DNA of 32,873 nt from CAYQTO01 sp964420455. GTDB lineage: Bacteria > Sumerlaeota > Sumerlaeia > SLMS01. The notes under the pieces are model-generated. The model did no database searches, had not been told where the DNA came from, and saw only the letters and a program-made list of their open reading frames with translations. A program made the position numbers and the translations under genes. Below, piece after piece: positions 32,361 through 32,873 of the stretch (positions within the stretch are counted from its first letter, which is position 1; each line of letters begins with the position of its first letter). The DNA lies in assembly GCA_964420455.1 (NCBI GenBank), contig CAYQTO010000020.1, forward strand, positions 1-32,873, in the 5' to 3' direction.

Positions 32361-32873
32361 ATGTCCCTCGGTTCCGTCCTCATCGTCCGCCTTTCGGCCA
32401 TCGGCGACGTCGTCCATGCGCTGTCGGTGGCGGAGGCCCTCCGCCGGGCGCTGCCGCAGGCACGCATCGGTTGGCTGGTGGAGGAGCTGTCGGCCCCACT
32501 TCTGGACAATCATCCGGACGTGGACCGTGTCTATACGCTGCCGAAGAAGCAGTGGCGACGGGCGCCGGTACGCGCGGCGCTGCACGACATGGGTCCCTTC
32601 TTCCGAAGAATCCGGGGCGACCGTTGGGATGCCGTCGTGGACCTGCAGGGAATTCTCAAGTCGGCGCTTGCGGCGCGGGCCTGCGCGTCGGGGGCTGTGG
32701 TGGGGTTCGCGGGCGAGAACGCGCGCGAGGGTTCGCGTTTCCTGTATAGACGTGTAGTAAGGCCGCGGGCGGCCGACATCCACGTGGTCGAGCAGAACCT
32801 CCGCCTGCTGGAGGGCTTGGGGCTACGGGTACCGGATTCACCGCCGCGCGGGCGGCTCGGTCTGAGGGAGGAC
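32361..32873 (+). CDS. LPS heptosyltransferase-like glycosyltransferase family 9 protein, 5' part
   Basis: The frame runs from ATG 32361 off the end of the window (171 codons, no stop). The N-terminus SVLIVRLSAIGDVVHALSVA and WDAVVDLQGILKSALAARA (about 91-110) are hallmarks of heptosyltransferase I (WaaC/RfaC-like) enzymes, which add heptose to the Kdo of the LPS inner core at the cytoplasmic face of the inner membrane. The donor and acceptor are inferred from the family. It begins 6 nt after the priA stop and may be cotranscribed. Its presence is the best single argument for an LPS-bearing, diderm cell. Confidence 0.88.
   Translation, partial: MSLGSVLIVRLSAIGDVVHALSVAEALRRALPQARIGWLVEELSAPLLDNHPDVDRVYTLPKKQWRRAPVRAALHDMGPFFRRIRGDRWDAVVDLQGILKSALAARACASGAVVGFAGENAREGSRFLYRRVVRPRAADIHVVEQNLRLLEGLGLRVPDSPPRGRLGLRED

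Noticed and set aside
1..32873. CRISPR arrays or transposon ends
   Set aside because: I see no spaced identical repeats and no transposase. The only tandem repeats are in-frame protein repeats at 21744-22280.

Overview
The window is GC-rich bacterial chromosome packed with genes, with no plasmid, phage or insertion-sequence hallmarks. An LPS heptosyltransferase-like gene at the right edge, a predicted lipoprotein and many signal peptides point to a Gram-negative (diderm) cell. The class of pseudopilin, the tandem DUF4139 proteins and the giant FG-GAP/thrombospondin-type-3 protein resemble what is seen in poorly cultured phyla near the PVC/Hydrogenedentes/Sumerlaeota groups. That placement is an impression from protein style, not a result.

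Layout. (a) 1-1737, + strand: end of an N-acetylornithine carbamoyltransferase gene, then argB, both of arginine synthesis through acetylated intermediates. (b) 8938-1741, - strand, eight genes: a PilO-like membrane-anchored protein, a STAS-TPR fusion, RuvX, a TPR lipoprotein, two DUF4139 paralogues, a RidA-family protein and a PNPOx-like flavoprotein. (c) 9157-10890, +, divergent: an FHA-GAF-PP2C (RsbU/SpoIIE-type) phosphatase, the natural partner type for the STAS protein. (d) 10968-12615, +: a TIM-barrel glycosidase-like gene broken by a one-base frameshift in a C6 run. It converges on a GH2 beta-mannosidase (15093-12622, -). (e) 15286-17230: DinB-family protein, tRNA-Ser(TGA), PhoD-like phosphatase and tRNA-Lys(TTT, -). 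(f) 17499-29242, +: four overlapping genes for exported proteins, ending at a stem-loop. They are a pseudopilin, a 282-aa secreted protein, a 2547-aa thrombospondin-3/FG-GAP protein and a subtilase-fold protein. (g) 29318-32873, +: dprA, priA and the start of a heptosyltransferase gene.

The most interesting part is block f. The giant protein appears to begin with a matrixin-type metalloprotease domain whose zinc-binding His residues and catalytic Glu are all substituted. The next gene is a subtilase-fold protein with non-canonical residues at the His and oxyanion-Asn positions. Two successive exported, translationally coupled pseudo- or atypical proteases beside a pseudopilin look like a surface system worth study. 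A second window-wide signal is the octamer GTCTATAC/GTATAGAC. I count it nine times, far above a composition-based expectation, and it is absent from the 16 kb that contains block f.
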